Positions 36,001 through 44,700 of a stretch of DNA of 64,000 nucleotides are shown here, one piece after another (position 1 is the stretch's first letter; the number at the start of each line of letters is the position of its first letter). The notes beneath the pieces were generated by a model that did no database searches, was not told the DNA's origin, and worked only from the letters and a program-made list of their open reading frames with translations. This DNA comes from Paenibacillus eucommiae (GTDB taxonomy: Bacteria > Bacillota > Bacilli > Paenibacillales > NBRC-103111). Both the position numbers and the translations under genes were made by a program. Where the stretch lies: contig NZ_JAGGLB010000020.1 in NCBI RefSeq assembly GCF_017874215.1, forward strand, positions 62,001-126,000, given 5' to 3'.

Positions 36001-36254
36001 TCATAAATCCAGAACTTCATCCCCAGCAGCTTCGCATGCTCTATAGCCACTCCTATCAGCTCGAAGTACCTTTCCGACAAATACTCTACCTGCAGAGTGC
36101 TCTGCGGGTGGATATAGAACTGATAAATTCTCTGAGCGTGGAAGCCTTCGATTTGCTTGCGAATTTCAGCTTCGTCCATCTCATCATTCCAAAACCACAT
36201 CATTACCGGGCGATATTCATCAAATCCCGCTGCAAACTGCTCTCTGTCCAGCAT
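33024..36254 (-). CDS. GH106-like glycoside hydrolase (alpha-L-rhamnosidase-related)
   Basis: The 1076-residue protein has no signal peptide and is probably cytoplasmic. The N-terminal half is a TIM barrel with YRPVMMWFWNDEMDEAEI, FWIYDEYNWPSG and GVFTDEVNLANPF, typical of GH106-related rhamnosidases. The acidic residues in YDEYNWPSG and TDEV are candidates for catalysis. The C-terminal third has beta-sandwich domains (QVWVNGVRIEPD, MELWCNGDYVGTSLWKPHQF). A start at 36254 is chosen because ACGGAGG precedes it by 11 bp; the longer TTG frame begins upstream of that site. It sits in an operon with an ABC importer and is near a rhamnulokinase-like gene, which agrees with a rhamnose-containing substrate. 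Confidence 0.8.
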   Translation of the reverse strand: MLDREQFAAGFDEYRPVMMWFWNDEMDEAEIRKQIEGFHAQRIYQFYIHPQSTLQVEYLSERYFELIGVAIEHAKLLGMKFWIYDEYNWPSGMVGGKLLRDYPEYRMLVVRHKQAWINQGQTDTIAYSGRLLQAQAMYGGSGAVRDVIHEGIWDETAGTFTWTNRDTSMAELHLFSEEKQGGVFAASMLTPYSWYQEGYLDTMNPEAVRKFLDMTHEQYAARFGEHFGHTVAGVFTDEVNLANPFDFGPGTIPWTKDFDRVFYEANGYALLPQLASLVIDTGDYRRIRYDFWRTLTERFAEAYAVQVAAWCEEHNVLLTGHVSGEENLIADLLQTGNAFTFLQHFHIPAIDSIFSKQRIVNEDFNLAGKLIVSIAEHIEAPRTLCETYTGSGWDLTMEEMKQILNRLAVLGVNTIQFMGAYYSLRGLRKRMPITYPTTHNFQIPAWPYYGLFSDYTSRLCFANSFGTHQADIAVLMPTASVFSEYALRHEFWDCVKPYEDRPYGDLDITESTLQGVNNALLQIQREFDLLHEPSFLEAEVGAGGTLLFRGHAYKQLIVPSLLVLTGALSDKLSQFATAGGHVCFVNLLPFASPDQGDITEELEGITGFAPYKVADEVRSCFGKRADTKTAVYQSGAISRIVSNELKQTENAGLRDALQQCLSWNEPLLSLKEACSHIFVCHRHEVAADKRAGTDLFLLVNDEQTVYDGGLRIGRDGVVIAHDPETGRSHVPKQWTDENERLEVQLSFAGGQAWIIEVNDEIGQTSDLADKALLTSSSVQEGMDLSGEWEFAAPGDYNLMRLAIDVAVVDESVSIEAVAKSLENSMEKSLENSLTNSLLNERKWLSASDFYFPAGVGFSLGAMYEARAAFKVKQVPHNLELVIDPEEEQQVWVNGVRIEPDRTEHVWDRTNLIFEIQQWVKQGENEIVLRERIPNYGAQHMPAFMALRGSFGVDASRSLVAMPSRLSVPGSWTDQGLPDYSGSGIYKRIVTMDSDNSMAPCSIELVAEDSRDIMELWCNGDYVGTSLWKPHQFDLTGFMKGGNNELELRVSNTMANFMENPLVSSGLTGKVKLHFRD

Positions 36255-36322
36255 AAGCGTGCATACCTCCGTAGGTTTCAAATATTCGTAAGCGATTCTG
36301 CCTGTTAAGCAATGCCACCCCG

Positions 36323-37975
36323 TTATTGCTTGTAACGCTCGTACGCTGCGTTATAGATACCTAAATAATCTTTAAGCCCCATCTTGTTCAATTTACTTAC
36401 GTAATCATCCCATTCCGTAAACGGTACTTTCCCGGTAATAAATTTAGCCTGCATTTCGGCTGTGTAAACCTCAATATCCGCTCCCAGTGCCGCCATCTGA
36501 TCATTTTCTTCTACAGTGAAGCTGAAATAAGGCCAGATTTCTTTAGGGAAGTATGGCTCCAGCTTCTTCGTCGCAGCAATCGAAGCCTCGGAGCCTTCTG
36601 CTCCTTGGAAATACTTTTGACTGACGACTCCAGCATAGCCCCCTCCCGGCCAGGATAAGTAGCGGCTCACAGCCTGATCCAGATTTAATCCATCCTTATT
36701 GTTTTTGATGTCATCGACATACACCAGCTTTCCGTCATCCGCTTTGTTATAGGTCACTCCCTCGAAGCCCATAAAAAACATTCTGCTGCCTTCTTCACCA
36801 TAGAAATAATCCAACCAGCGAATCGTCGCTTCCGGGTTCTCGTTTTTGTCCGTCAACACAAGCCCGCCCATCCAGATCAGAGGAGACGTTACTGCCGCAT
36901 ACAATTGATCGCCATGTGGCCCTGTTAATGCCGGAGATCCGATAAAACCCTCCTGTTTAACTGTCACCGTCGGATCAACTCCATAAATCGAGCCGAATGC
37001 GCCCTTGGAGCCCTCAGCAATAAACTTGGCATAATCGGTAGTAAATATATCCTCTGATATCAGCTTCTCCGTGTAGAGCTTATTCACAAACTGCAGCACT
37101 TCCTTGTATCTCGGATCTGCCGGAATGAATCGCAATCCCTTTCCATCAGGGTCCATATCTACATTGCCTATGCTCACACCCCGGTTGCCAAGTCCCCAGG
37201 CGCCTTTCAAATATCCGAGAAGCCCGTCAATACCAACAGAAGCGAAAGGCACCTCGTCAGACTTGCCGTTTTCATTAAAATCTTTCTCTTTCATCATTTT
37301 TAGCATGTTGTAGAAATCATCTGTCGTTTTCGGTTCAGCAATACCTAGTACTTCAAGCCATTTTTGATTTAGCCAGATCTTCCCTCCCGTCCGTGCGGAC
37401 GTAAATTCAGGATCAATAATCGTAGGAACCGTATATATATTGCCATCTGGCATCGTAACCGCCTTTTTCACATCAGGAAACTTATCAAACAGCTCTTTCA
37501 AATTCGGTGCATAATCATCGATCAGGTCATTCAGTTTTAAGAACGCCCCTTCACCGCCATAGCGGATTAAGTCGGTAGCAGGCATATATGAAGTATAAAA
37601 TGCTTCCGGATAGTCCCCGTTAGCCAAAGTCAGATTTCGTTTCTCCGCAAGATTGGCAAATGGAACCTGCTCTACCCAATCAATATGAATATTGGTCATT
37701 TTTTCGTATTCCTTCCACAGCATCAGCTCCTTCCAATCGGTAGAAGCGGGTGGTTTACCTGCGAACATCTTAATGGTAATCGGCTCCTTCATGATCGGCA
37801 TCCCCGTCGGGTTCATCTTTCCAGCCGCTTCAGAAGTAGAATCTGGTTTCTTTGTAGCGCTTACAGGATCGCTTTCCTTATTTTCCTTATCCGTCTTGCC
37901 TGCTGTACACGCTGCCAGCATTGTCAGCACCAACATCATACAAATCAACAATGAAAACCGCTTTTTCATCATCAT
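36323..37975 (-). CDS. Extracellular sugar-binding lipoprotein of an ABC importer (LplA-type)
   Basis: This 550-residue lipoprotein has a KKRFSLLICMMLVLTMLAAC lipobox (Cys about residue 23) and then an acidic/Ser linker. The body has TLANGDYPEAFYTSYMP, NLKELFDKFPDVKKAV and a C-terminal ITGKVPFTEWDDYVSKLNKMG segment typical of LplA-like oligosaccharide binders. The ATG at 37975 is chosen because GGGGGG precedes it by 10 bp. It follows the two permease genes and precedes the GH106-like gene, so the imported oligosaccharide is probably that enzyme's substrate. Confidence 0.88.
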   Translation of the reverse strand: MMMKKRFSLLICMMLVLTMLAACTAGKTDKENKESDPVSATKKPDSTSEAAGKMNPTGMPIMKEPITIKMFAGKPPASTDWKELMLWKEYEKMTNIHIDWVEQVPFANLAEKRNLTLANGDYPEAFYTSYMPATDLIRYGGEGAFLKLNDLIDDYAPNLKELFDKFPDVKKAVTMPDGNIYTVPTIIDPEFTSARTGGKIWLNQKWLEVLGIAEPKTTDDFYNMLKMMKEKDFNENGKSDEVPFASVGIDGLLGYLKGAWGLGNRGVSIGNVDMDPDGKGLRFIPADPRYKEVLQFVNKLYTEKLISEDIFTTDYAKFIAEGSKGAFGSIYGVDPTVTVKQEGFIGSPALTGPHGDQLYAAVTSPLIWMGGLVLTDKNENPEATIRWLDYFYGEEGSRMFFMGFEGVTYNKADDGKLVYVDDIKNNKDGLNLDQAVSRYLSWPGGGYAGVVSQKYFQGAEGSEASIAATKKLEPYFPKEIWPYFSFTVEENDQMAALGADIEVYTAEMQAKFITGKVPFTEWDDYVSKLNKMGLKDYLGIYNAAYERYKQ

Positions 37976-38029
37976 TTCAGTTAATCCCCCCACAAATAGT
38001 TATGAAATCGAAATCATTCCTTATTCTTC

Positions 38030-38917
38030 TCAGCCTTTAATAGCACCGATCATAATACCCTTGACGAAATATTTCTGTAAAAAAGGATAGAGCATCAGCA
38101 CAGGCAGGTTCGCTATGATAATCACGGCATATTTGATCGATTCCGCATTCATCAATTGGCGGGTAAACGTTTCTTCCCCCATTTTCACCATGTCCTGCAT
38201 CTGGCTTAAAATAAGAATTTCACGCAAAATGAGCTGCAGTGGATATTTTTCCCGATCAGATAAAAAAATCAGTGCATTGAAATACGCATTCCAGTGTCCA
38301 ACACTATAAAACAACACCATAACAGCAAGGATCGGTACAGATAAAGGCAATACAATCCGGACTAAAAGCTGCATATTCGAGCAGCCGTCGATTTGTGCCG
38401 CTTCCTGTACTTCTATAGGAATGGAGGTTTGGAAAAAGGTGCGCATAATGATGATGTTCATCACGGAAACTGCTCCGGGTATGATCATAACAGCAAACGT
38501 ATTGAGCATGCCCAGCTTTTTAATCAGCAAATAAGTAGGAATCAAGCCGCCGCCAAAAAACATCGTAATAACAAACATAGCCATAATGATATTGCGACCG
38601 CGGAAGTCCTTGCGTGATAACGGATAAGCAGCCATCACTGTCATGGCAAGGTTAAGCGCCGTTCCTGCAACCGTATACAGGATCGTGTTCAAATAGCCGG
38701 TCACAATATCTTTATTTTGAAATACTTTCGCATAGCCCTGAAGCGTTATCCCTTTTGGCCAAAGCCATACTTCACCGTTAATGACGGCCTCCGGTCTGCT
38801 GATGGAGGCAACGACGACAAATAATAACGGATACAGCACAGCAGCAAGCACAAGCAGCAGCAGTATGCCATTGATCACTCCAAATAATCGGTCGCCTGCC
38901 GTCTGTCTCATTAACAT
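38030..38917 (-). CDS. Carbohydrate ABC transporter permease (LplC-type)
   Basis: The 295-residue protein has about six membrane segments. It carries the EAA-like loop QEAAQIDGCSNMQLLVRIVLPLSVP and the LplC C-terminus YPFLQKYFVKGIMIGAIKG. It begins 17 bp after the LplB-type partner; AAAGGAGAGG supports the ATG at 38917. It forms the membrane channel with that partner and depends on an ATPase encoded elsewhere. Confidence 0.92.
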   Translation of the reverse strand: MLMRQTAGDRLFGVINGILLLLVLAAVLYPLLFVVVASISRPEAVINGEVWLWPKGITLQGYAKVFQNKDIVTGYLNTILYTVAGTALNLAMTVMAAYPLSRKDFRGRNIIMAMFVITMFFGGGLIPTYLLIKKLGMLNTFAVMIIPGAVSVMNIIIMRTFFQTSIPIEVQEAAQIDGCSNMQLLVRIVLPLSVPILAVMVLFYSVGHWNAYFNALIFLSDREKYPLQLILREILILSQMQDMVKMGEETFTRQLMNAESIKYAVIIIANLPVLMLYPFLQKYFVKGIMIGAIKG

Positions 38918-38934
38918 TTGAGCCTCTCCTTTTT

Positions 38935-39834
38935 TTACCATAGGCTGGTTTGGCCTACTCTTCTCGCTATAAAATTCACGATAAACAGCAGCATAAAATT
39001 GATGACCGCATTGAATAAACCGACCGCAGTGGAGAAGCTGAACTGTGCCCCTAAAATACCCGTACGGTAAACGTAAGTGGAGATGACATCCGAGCTCTCC
39101 AGATTGAGGTCATTCTGCATTAGAAACACCTTTTCAAAACCAACTCCGAGAATCGACCCTGTGCTCAATATAAGCAAGATGACGATGGTTGGTCTGATGC
39201 CCGGAATATTAATGTGCCAAATGCGCTGCAAGCGTGTCGCCCCATCGACCCTGGCCGCTTCGTGCAGTTGGGGATCGATAGCGGTCAGGGCAGTAATGTA
39301 AATAATTGAACTCCATCCCATCTGCTGCCACACATCCGAAAACACATACAACGTTTTGAACCATGCAGGCTCTGTCAGGAAGGAAATAGGATCGCCACCG
39401 AACAGGCGGATAAACTGATTGATAAGACCATTTTTCGGTGATAAAAATATCGCGAGCATGCCTACCATAACGACGACGGACAAAAAATGAGGCGCATAAG
39501 TAACGGTCTGAACGGTTCGTTTAAAAAATTTACTTCTGACTTCATTAATCATAAGTGCAAGCAGAATAGGCACGGGGAACCCTACAACAAGACCATATAA
39601 ACCTATTTCCAACGTATTGCGTATAAGACGCTCAAAAAAGTAACTATCGAAAAATCGTTCGAAGTGCTTCAAGCCAACCCAATGACTTCCCCAAATCCCT
39701 TTCGTCGCCATGTAATCCTTGAAGGCAATCTGGATTCCGTACATCGGCAAATAGTGAAATACTATAAAATAAAGAAGTACCGGAGAGATCAGTAAGTATA
39801 AATCCCAATTTCTGCGAAACGTTCCGCGGTTCAA
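38935..39834 (-). CDS. Carbohydrate ABC transporter permease (LplB-type)
   Basis: The 299-residue protein opens NRGTFRRNWDLYLLISPVLL, the usual cytoplasmic lead into membrane segment 1. It has the loop EAARVDGATRLQRIWHINIPG and ends ARRVGQTSLW as LplB-type permeases do. The start is taken as the TTG at 39834, because AGGAGG lies 11 bp ahead of it and the longer frame overlaps the upstream amidohydrolase by 70 bp. That choice is less certain than for the other genes. Confidence 0.88.
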   Translation of the reverse strand: MNRGTFRRNWDLYLLISPVLLYFIVFHYLPMYGIQIAFKDYMATKGIWGSHWVGLKHFERFFDSYFFERLIRNTLEIGLYGLVVGFPVPILLALMINEVRSKFFKRTVQTVTYAPHFLSVVVMVGMLAIFLSPKNGLINQFIRLFGGDPISFLTEPAWFKTLYVFSDVWQQMGWSSIIYITALTAIDPQLHEAARVDGATRLQRIWHINIPGIRPTIVILLILSTGSILGVGFEKVFLMQNDLNLESSDVISTYVYRTGILGAQFSFSTAVGLFNAVINFMLLFIVNFIARRVGQTSLW

Positions 39835-39865
39835 CGTTCGGCTCACCTCCTGCCTGAATTCATTT

Positions 39866-40636
39866 TCAAAGCCGAAATAACCGCATAGCGTTCTTAAACA
39901 GCATGTTTTCCTTATCCGAGATCGGCACGGCAGCATCCAGAATCATCCCGAGCTGGCTTCTCGCATCCATCAAAAATCCGTCCGAGCCAAAGACGATTCT
40001 ATCTGAGCCCACCTCTCCGACTAGAAAATCAATCAATTTGTTGTTGTACACATCCCCCGCTGTATCCATGTAGACATTGTCATAGGTCCGGGCCAGCTTG
40101 ATAGTCTGCCTAATGCCATCGATTCTTCCTCCAGCATGCCCGCAGATCAAATTGACAGTAGAATATTTAGCAATATAAGCCTCAAATAGAGGGGGATACG
40201 ATAATTGCTGGGATGGATTATAGCTCGACGGTGTCCAGGTATGCGACATGATAGGCAGATTGTGAGCGGCAGCAAACTCCCAGGCCGCCTCGTAACGGGG
40301 ATCGTCAGCACAAACGCCATGCATGGATGGATGCAGCTTCACAGCTCTGAAAATGTTCCCCTCGTAGTACCGCTCCATCACCTTCAAGCTGCGGACAACA
40401 TCATTCGGATTGAACACGAGATAGCTCAGAATTCTGCCAGCAGACTGTTCATAGGCGGCTATATTGGCCTCCATTCCCTGTTCCAGCTCACCCGTAACAA
40501 GACCTATAGAATGAATATTCATGCAAGTTGCAATATGCAGCCGGTCCATGTAATTTAAATATTGTTCAATGGACGTATCATAAAAATGAAACCTCGAATA
40601 TGTATAGCCAAGATGAAAATGAGCGTCCACGATCAT
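39866..40636 (-). CDS. Amidohydrolase-superfamily protein (Amidohydro_2 type)
   Basis: The 256-residue TIM-barrel hydrolase has an intact metal site pattern: DAHFHLG (HxH, residues about 3-9), SHTW (His), CGHAGG (His) and FGSDG (Asp). Relatives are lactonases, decarboxylases or hydratases acting on small acids. The substrate here is probably a sugar-derived lactone or acid, given the flanking isomerase and transporter genes. The ATG at 40636 follows AAGGAAGGTGA. It lies between the isomerase and permease genes, in the same operon. Confidence 0.82.
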   Translation of the reverse strand: MIVDAHFHLGYTYSRFHFYDTSIEQYLNYMDRLHIATCMNIHSIGLVTGELEQGMEANIAAYEQSAGRILSYLVFNPNDVVRSLKVMERYYEGNIFRAVKLHPSMHGVCADDPRYEAAWEFAAAHNLPIMSHTWTPSSYNPSQQLSYPPLFEAYIAKYSTVNLICGHAGGRIDGIRQTIKLARTYDNVYMDTAGDVYNNKLIDFLVGEVGSDRIVFGSDGFLMDARSQLGMILDAAVPISDKENMLFKNAMRLFRL

Positions 40637-40686
40637 AGGAAATATCACCTTCCTTATTTCTTACCAACCAAATATCCAGGCTTCGT

Positions 40687-41652
40687 TTATTTCAGAAATC
40701 GCTCCATCATCATATCCATAATTTTCAGGGGTTCGTTTGCAGCTCTAAGCTCCTGAAGCTTGTGCTCATCAAGCGTTCCGGCCACTTCGTAGAAGCGGTG
40801 TATATAGCGCACTGTTTGAGATAGCGCTTCCAAACCGTTTTCCCTGTATGGGTAAATATCCACTCCGAACCACCCGTCAAAGCCGACCTTCCGCAGCCAA
40901 TAGAAAAATTCGAGCGTATCCCAGAAATTGACTGTACCAGGCACCATATCATGATCCCAATCCCGATAGTTATCATTAATATGCAAATGAAACAAGCGCT
41001 TGTATTTACTAAGCAGGACGGCTGCCTCAGCCGGATTTTCCTTGGCCATAAGCGAATGCCCTACATCCAGAGTCACTCCGATATTAGGAGTCCCCACATC
41101 GTTTACGAGAGCTAACGCCACACCCGCATTGGCGATAAAGCAGCGTGCCCGTGGTTCCTTTGATTTGTATTCCACGGTAATTTTTACGTCAGGGCGATAT
41201 GCAGCCACTTCTTTAAGACTTTCGGCGAGCTGATCCCAAGCCATTGAGTAATCCGATTGAAAGGGATATTCGTATCCGTCCTGCCCAAGCCATAGCTGTA
41301 CATCAGCAGCTTCGGCCACCCCAGCGAAATCAATCCCTCGCTTGATCAATTCCAAAGCCTCCTTCCGGGTCCTCGGATCGGCAGATGTAAGAGACCCATA
41401 CTTCCATTTGGCTTGACTGTACATATCGATTTCGACCATCCCTACAACGAGTCCATAGGAAGCCAATTTCTGCTTCGTCTGAACCGGATCCTCGAATTGT
41501 GTCGGATAGTCGAATGCGACCCCTGTTAACCCCGGGACTTGTGCTGCAAGCTCTAATTGTTCATCCAAGCTGAGCGGGTCCCGATAACCATTTCTTACAA
41601 AGCGGTCATTACATGTAGAAAACGATGTCAATCCAGAATCAATCTTAAGCAT
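40687..41652 (-). CDS. Sugar phosphate isomerase/epimerase (xylose-isomerase-like TIM barrel)
   Basis: The 321-residue AP-endonuclease-2-family barrel has putative metal ligands in ITVEYKSKEP (Glu), LDVGHS (Asp, His), HLHIND (His, Asp) and the following DWDHDMVPG. Members interconvert ketoses and aldoses or epimerise sugars. With a kinase but no classic isomerase nearby, this is the best candidate for the isomerisation step of the locus. The start at 41652 follows AAGGAGAGAG and lies 19 bp after the aminotransferase stop. Confidence 0.85.
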   Translation of the reverse strand: MLKIDSGLTSFSTCNDRFVRNGYRDPLSLDEQLELAAQVPGLTGVAFDYPTQFEDPVQTKQKLASYGLVVGMVEIDMYSQAKWKYGSLTSADPRTRKEALELIKRGIDFAGVAEAADVQLWLGQDGYEYPFQSDYSMAWDQLAESLKEVAAYRPDVKITVEYKSKEPRARCFIANAGVALALVNDVGTPNIGVTLDVGHSLMAKENPAEAAVLLSKYKRLFHLHINDNYRDWDHDMVPGTVNFWDTLEFFYWLRKVGFDGWFGVDIYPYRENGLEALSQTVRYIHRFYEVAGTLDEHKLQELRAANEPLKIMDMMMERFLK

Positions 41653-41671
41653 TTGCACTCTCTCCTTCAGC

Positions 41672-43012
41672 TTATTTATGAAATACTTGCTCCAGCGTTG
41701 CCTCAAAAATATTCAACAATTCGTCAACTTCTTCCTGCTTGACAACTAGCGGCGGCTTAATTTTCAACAAATTTTTACGATATCCTCCGGTACCCAGAAT
41801 AATCCCCTTCTCAAGTCCTACATTACGGATTTGCACAGCTTTCTCCAAAGAAAGCGGACGCTTGGTATCGGCGTCCTCGATCATTTCCAAACCGATATGG
41901 AGGCCGATCTGCCGAATGTCACCGATTTGCTCAAACCGCTTCGACATTGCCCTCGCACTTTCAGCAATGTACGCGCCCATTTTGCGCGTATTGTCGAGAA
42001 TATTATCACGTTCGATAATCTCAATCTGCTTCAGCGCAGCTACTTGCGATACTGAATTATTGGCGAAGGTGTGCAATTCCTCGGCATGCATTTCAAAGCC
42101 CTGCAGACGGTCGTGGATAATGATAGCCGCTATCGGAAAGCCTGCACCCAGAGCTTTACCAAGTACGATAATGTCCGGCTCAACCCCATAATAATCAGCT
42201 GCATAAAATTCTCCGATCCGGCAATAGGTCTGAATCTCGTCGAATATGAGCAAGGCCCCGAATTCATCGCAAATTTCCCTTACCTTTTGCAAATACGATT
42301 TCGGACATGGAATTTGTCCGCCACTAGCCTGGATCGGCTCGATAATCACTCCGGCAACAGGCCCGTTGACGCCCATTTCCATCGTCTTTCGCAGCATATC
42401 GGCACACTGCTGGGCACAAGTCTCGGGATTATGCCCGAAATGGCAGCGATAGCAATAAGGATTAGGAACACGGATAAAGTTGCTGTTGATATTGTGCATG
42501 AAATGCTTAACACCCGTAAATTGTCCAGATGCTTGCGTCGCTGTCCATGAAGCTCCCGCTGTTGTCAACGTACTGCCGTGATAGGCGTCCCACAGTGTAA
42601 TGAAATGCTTGGCTTCCGGCTTATTCTTCATGGCAATTTTCATCGCTGCCTCAATAGCAGATCCGCCTCCTACAGTAAAGGAAACGCGGTTTAAATGTTT
42701 GGGTGCCAAGCTTGCCAGCTTCTGAGCCAGGCTGTATCTGGGCATGGTATGAAAGCCTTGATGAATATGAGAAAAATAGGACATTTGTTCATTAACCACC
42801 TGCCTGATCTCATCATGGGCATAACCCAGATACATCGCCCAGCTCTGCGAGGTACAATCGATATAGCTTTTGCCATTGCTATCTGTCACTCTGACTCCTT
42901 TGCCCTTGACCAGACAAGGTCCCGGGGTACCCCCTCCCACCATAACGTGACGCCCAAACTCCTCCATTTGATCGGCTGATGTAGAATAAATGCGTTCAAG
43001 TAATGAATCCAT
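41672..43012 (-). CDS. Class III pyridoxal-phosphate aminotransferase
   Basis: The 446-residue fold-type I transaminase has the PLP aspartate in LLIFDEIQTYCR and the Schiff-base lysine in IIVLGKALGAGFP. Upstream features include YIDCTSQSWAMYLGYAHDEI and a four-Cys segment (CYRCHFGHNPETCAQQC) seen in some class III subgroups. It is the first gene of the minus-strand glycan operon, with a clear promoter at 43070-43098. Such enzymes move amino groups between omega-amino acids or amino sugars and 2-oxoacids, which suggests the target glycan may contain an amino sugar. That is only an inference. Confidence 0.88.
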   Translation of the reverse strand: MDSLLERIYSTSADQMEEFGRHVMVGGGTPGPCLVKGKGVRVTDSNGKSYIDCTSQSWAMYLGYAHDEIRQVVNEQMSYFSHIHQGFHTMPRYSLAQKLASLAPKHLNRVSFTVGGGSAIEAAMKIAMKNKPEAKHFITLWDAYHGSTLTTAGASWTATQASGQFTGVKHFMHNINSNFIRVPNPYCYRCHFGHNPETCAQQCADMLRKTMEMGVNGPVAGVIIEPIQASGGQIPCPKSYLQKVREICDEFGALLIFDEIQTYCRIGEFYAADYYGVEPDIIVLGKALGAGFPIAAIIIHDRLQGFEMHAEELHTFANNSVSQVAALKQIEIIERDNILDNTRKMGAYIAESARAMSKRFEQIGDIRQIGLHIGLEMIEDADTKRPLSLEKAVQIRNVGLEKGIILGTGGYRKNLLKIKPPLVVKQEEVDELLNIFEATLEQVFHK

Positions 43013-43069
43013 GAGTCATAACCACCTTGTCAGTTTTTTATAACTTACTTATAATTTAGTTTCATTTGT

Positions 43070-43098
43070 ATTATAATTAATAAATAAAATAATATCAA
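43070..43098 (-). promoter_or_regulatory. Sigma-A promoter of the aminotransferase/transport/glycosidase operon
   Basis: On the minus strand TTGATA (43093-43098) and TATAAT (43070-43075) are separated by exactly 17 bp. Transcription would start near 43,063 and leave a leader of about 50 nt. The divergent kinase gene begins at 43,200, so this AT-rich gap is a shared control region, plausibly for the DeoR protein encoded downstream. Confidence 0.75.
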
Positions 43099-43199
43099 TA
43101 TAAATATTTATAACCCTTTTTAGCAAAGTACTTTTAAGATATTTTGATTTATGATAAGATATGAGCTATATTTCGACCGATCCGGAAAGGAGAACTCCC

Positions 43200-44624
43200 T
43201 TGGCTGCATTAGAGGTATTAAGCATCGATTTAGGGGCAAGCAATGGCAGAGGCATCTTAGCCTCATTTGACGGACAAACCATGAAGCTTCAGGAAGTTCA
43301 TCGTTTTGTGAACGAACCGGTAGTGATCTTCTCCCATTTATATTGGGATACCTTTCATTTATATAAAGAAGTGCTGAACTGTCTTCGGGCAGCCAGCCAG
43401 ACATCCTCCAACCTGATCTCACTGGGCATCGACGGTTGGTCGCAGGATTTCGGCCTATTGGATAAACAGGGACATCTGCTCGGACTGCCCCGTCATTACC
43501 GCGATCCAAGGACGCAGCATATCCCTAAGCAAGCTTTTCTCAAAATGCCCGCGGAAGAACTGTTCTCCGTTACTGGCAAAGTACCAAGCAGTGTCTGCAC
43601 TCTATTTCAACTGTTAGCGATGAAAGAAAGTGAGCCAGCGGCACTTGAAAATAGCAGCAGCTTATTGTTCATGCCTAATCTGCTCGGTTACTACTTAACT
43701 GGTGAAATCAATTGTGATGTTACCCTGGCATCAGCCTCCGCGCTGTATAACGCGCAAGAGCGCAGCTGGAGTGATTCCATTCTGCGCACTTTTGGCCTGC
43801 CCCAGCTAATGCCTGCCATTAGCCCTCCGGGTCATACAATCGGCTGCGTTAGGGAGGATGTGAAGCAGCATGCGGGCATCAGCGGGAGCATCAACCTGCC
43901 CCTCATTTCCGTCGCCCAGCACGATACGATTTCCGCCATATTGGCAGTTGAAGCGAAAAACAGGCCTCGTGTCGCTTATATCAGCTGCGGCACATGGTCT
44001 GTCGTGGGCATAACTGCTGCACTCCCGATCCTGAGCGACAGCGCAATGAAAGAAAATTTCTGCAGTGAAGCCGGGTATTATGAAGATACGACGTTTGTGG
44101 TTAAATATTTGACAGGCTTGTGGATCTTACAGGAATGTATACGGGAGTGGAGCCTCTCAGGAAAAGGCTTTGATTATGAGCAGGTGCAGAAGGCTGCTGA
44201 GACAAGTGGCTTCCGTTCCCATATTGATGTGCAGAACGATGCCTTTAGCTCTCCCGGGAACATGCCAGGCAAAATAGTAGACTACTGCAAGCTAACAGGC
44301 CAACGGCAGCCGCAAAATGAAATTGAAATATTCATGACCATTATGAAGGGGCTTGCCCTTCAATATGCCGAAACGGTGGAGGAACTGCAGGCGCTGACAG
44401 GGCAGCGTATCCAAGAGATTCACATGATCGGCGGCGGTTCCCGGAACGCTTATTTATGTAAGCTGACTGCGCAGCATTCTGGCACCAGGGTTGTAGCAGG
44501 CCCGCATGAAGCAAGCGCCGTGGGCAATGCCCTCGTCCAGCTTATCGCCCATGGTGAAATCAACGGGATACGGGAAGCAGCACAAGTGATGCAGCAATCT
44601 TTTCAATACAAGGAGTATTATTAA
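43200..44624 (+). CDS. FGGY-family sugar kinase, rhamnulokinase-like
   Basis: The 474-residue kinase has the N-terminal phosphate loop SIDLGASNGRG, the RhaB-type segment GIDGWSQDFGLLDKQGHLLG followed by HYRDPRT, and the C-terminal GGGSRNAYLCKLTA ATP-binding segment. FGGY kinases phosphorylate ketoses or polyols, and this variant is closest to L-rhamnulose kinases. The start is taken as TTG at 43,200 after GGAAAGGAG; the in-frame ATG at 43,161 has no ribosome site. It heads the plus-strand arm with a DeoR regulator gene. No L-rhamnose isomerase or rhamnulose-phosphate aldolase gene is in the window. Confidence 0.85.
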   Translation: MAALEVLSIDLGASNGRGILASFDGQTMKLQEVHRFVNEPVVIFSHLYWDTFHLYKEVLNCLRAASQTSSNLISLGIDGWSQDFGLLDKQGHLLGLPRHYRDPRTQHIPKQAFLKMPAEELFSVTGKVPSSVCTLFQLLAMKESEPAALENSSSLLFMPNLLGYYLTGEINCDVTLASASALYNAQERSWSDSILRTFGLPQLMPAISPPGHTIGCVREDVKQHAGISGSINLPLISVAQHDTISAILAVEAKNRPRVAYISCGTWSVVGITAALPILSDSAMKENFCSEAGYYEDTTFVVKYLTGLWILQECIREWSLSGKGFDYEQVQKAAETSGFRSHIDVQNDAFSSPGNMPGKIVDYCKLTGQRQPQNEIEIFMTIMKGLALQYAETVEELQALTGQRIQEIHMIGGGSRNAYLCKLTAQHSGTRVVAGPHEASAVGNALVQLIAHGEINGIREAAQVMQQSFQYKEYY

Positions 44625-44700
44625 TTGAAAAGATACTTTAAACCAAATATAATAGACTTATAACAAAAATGCTTTCATTTAGAAAGGTAAGAGTGTAACC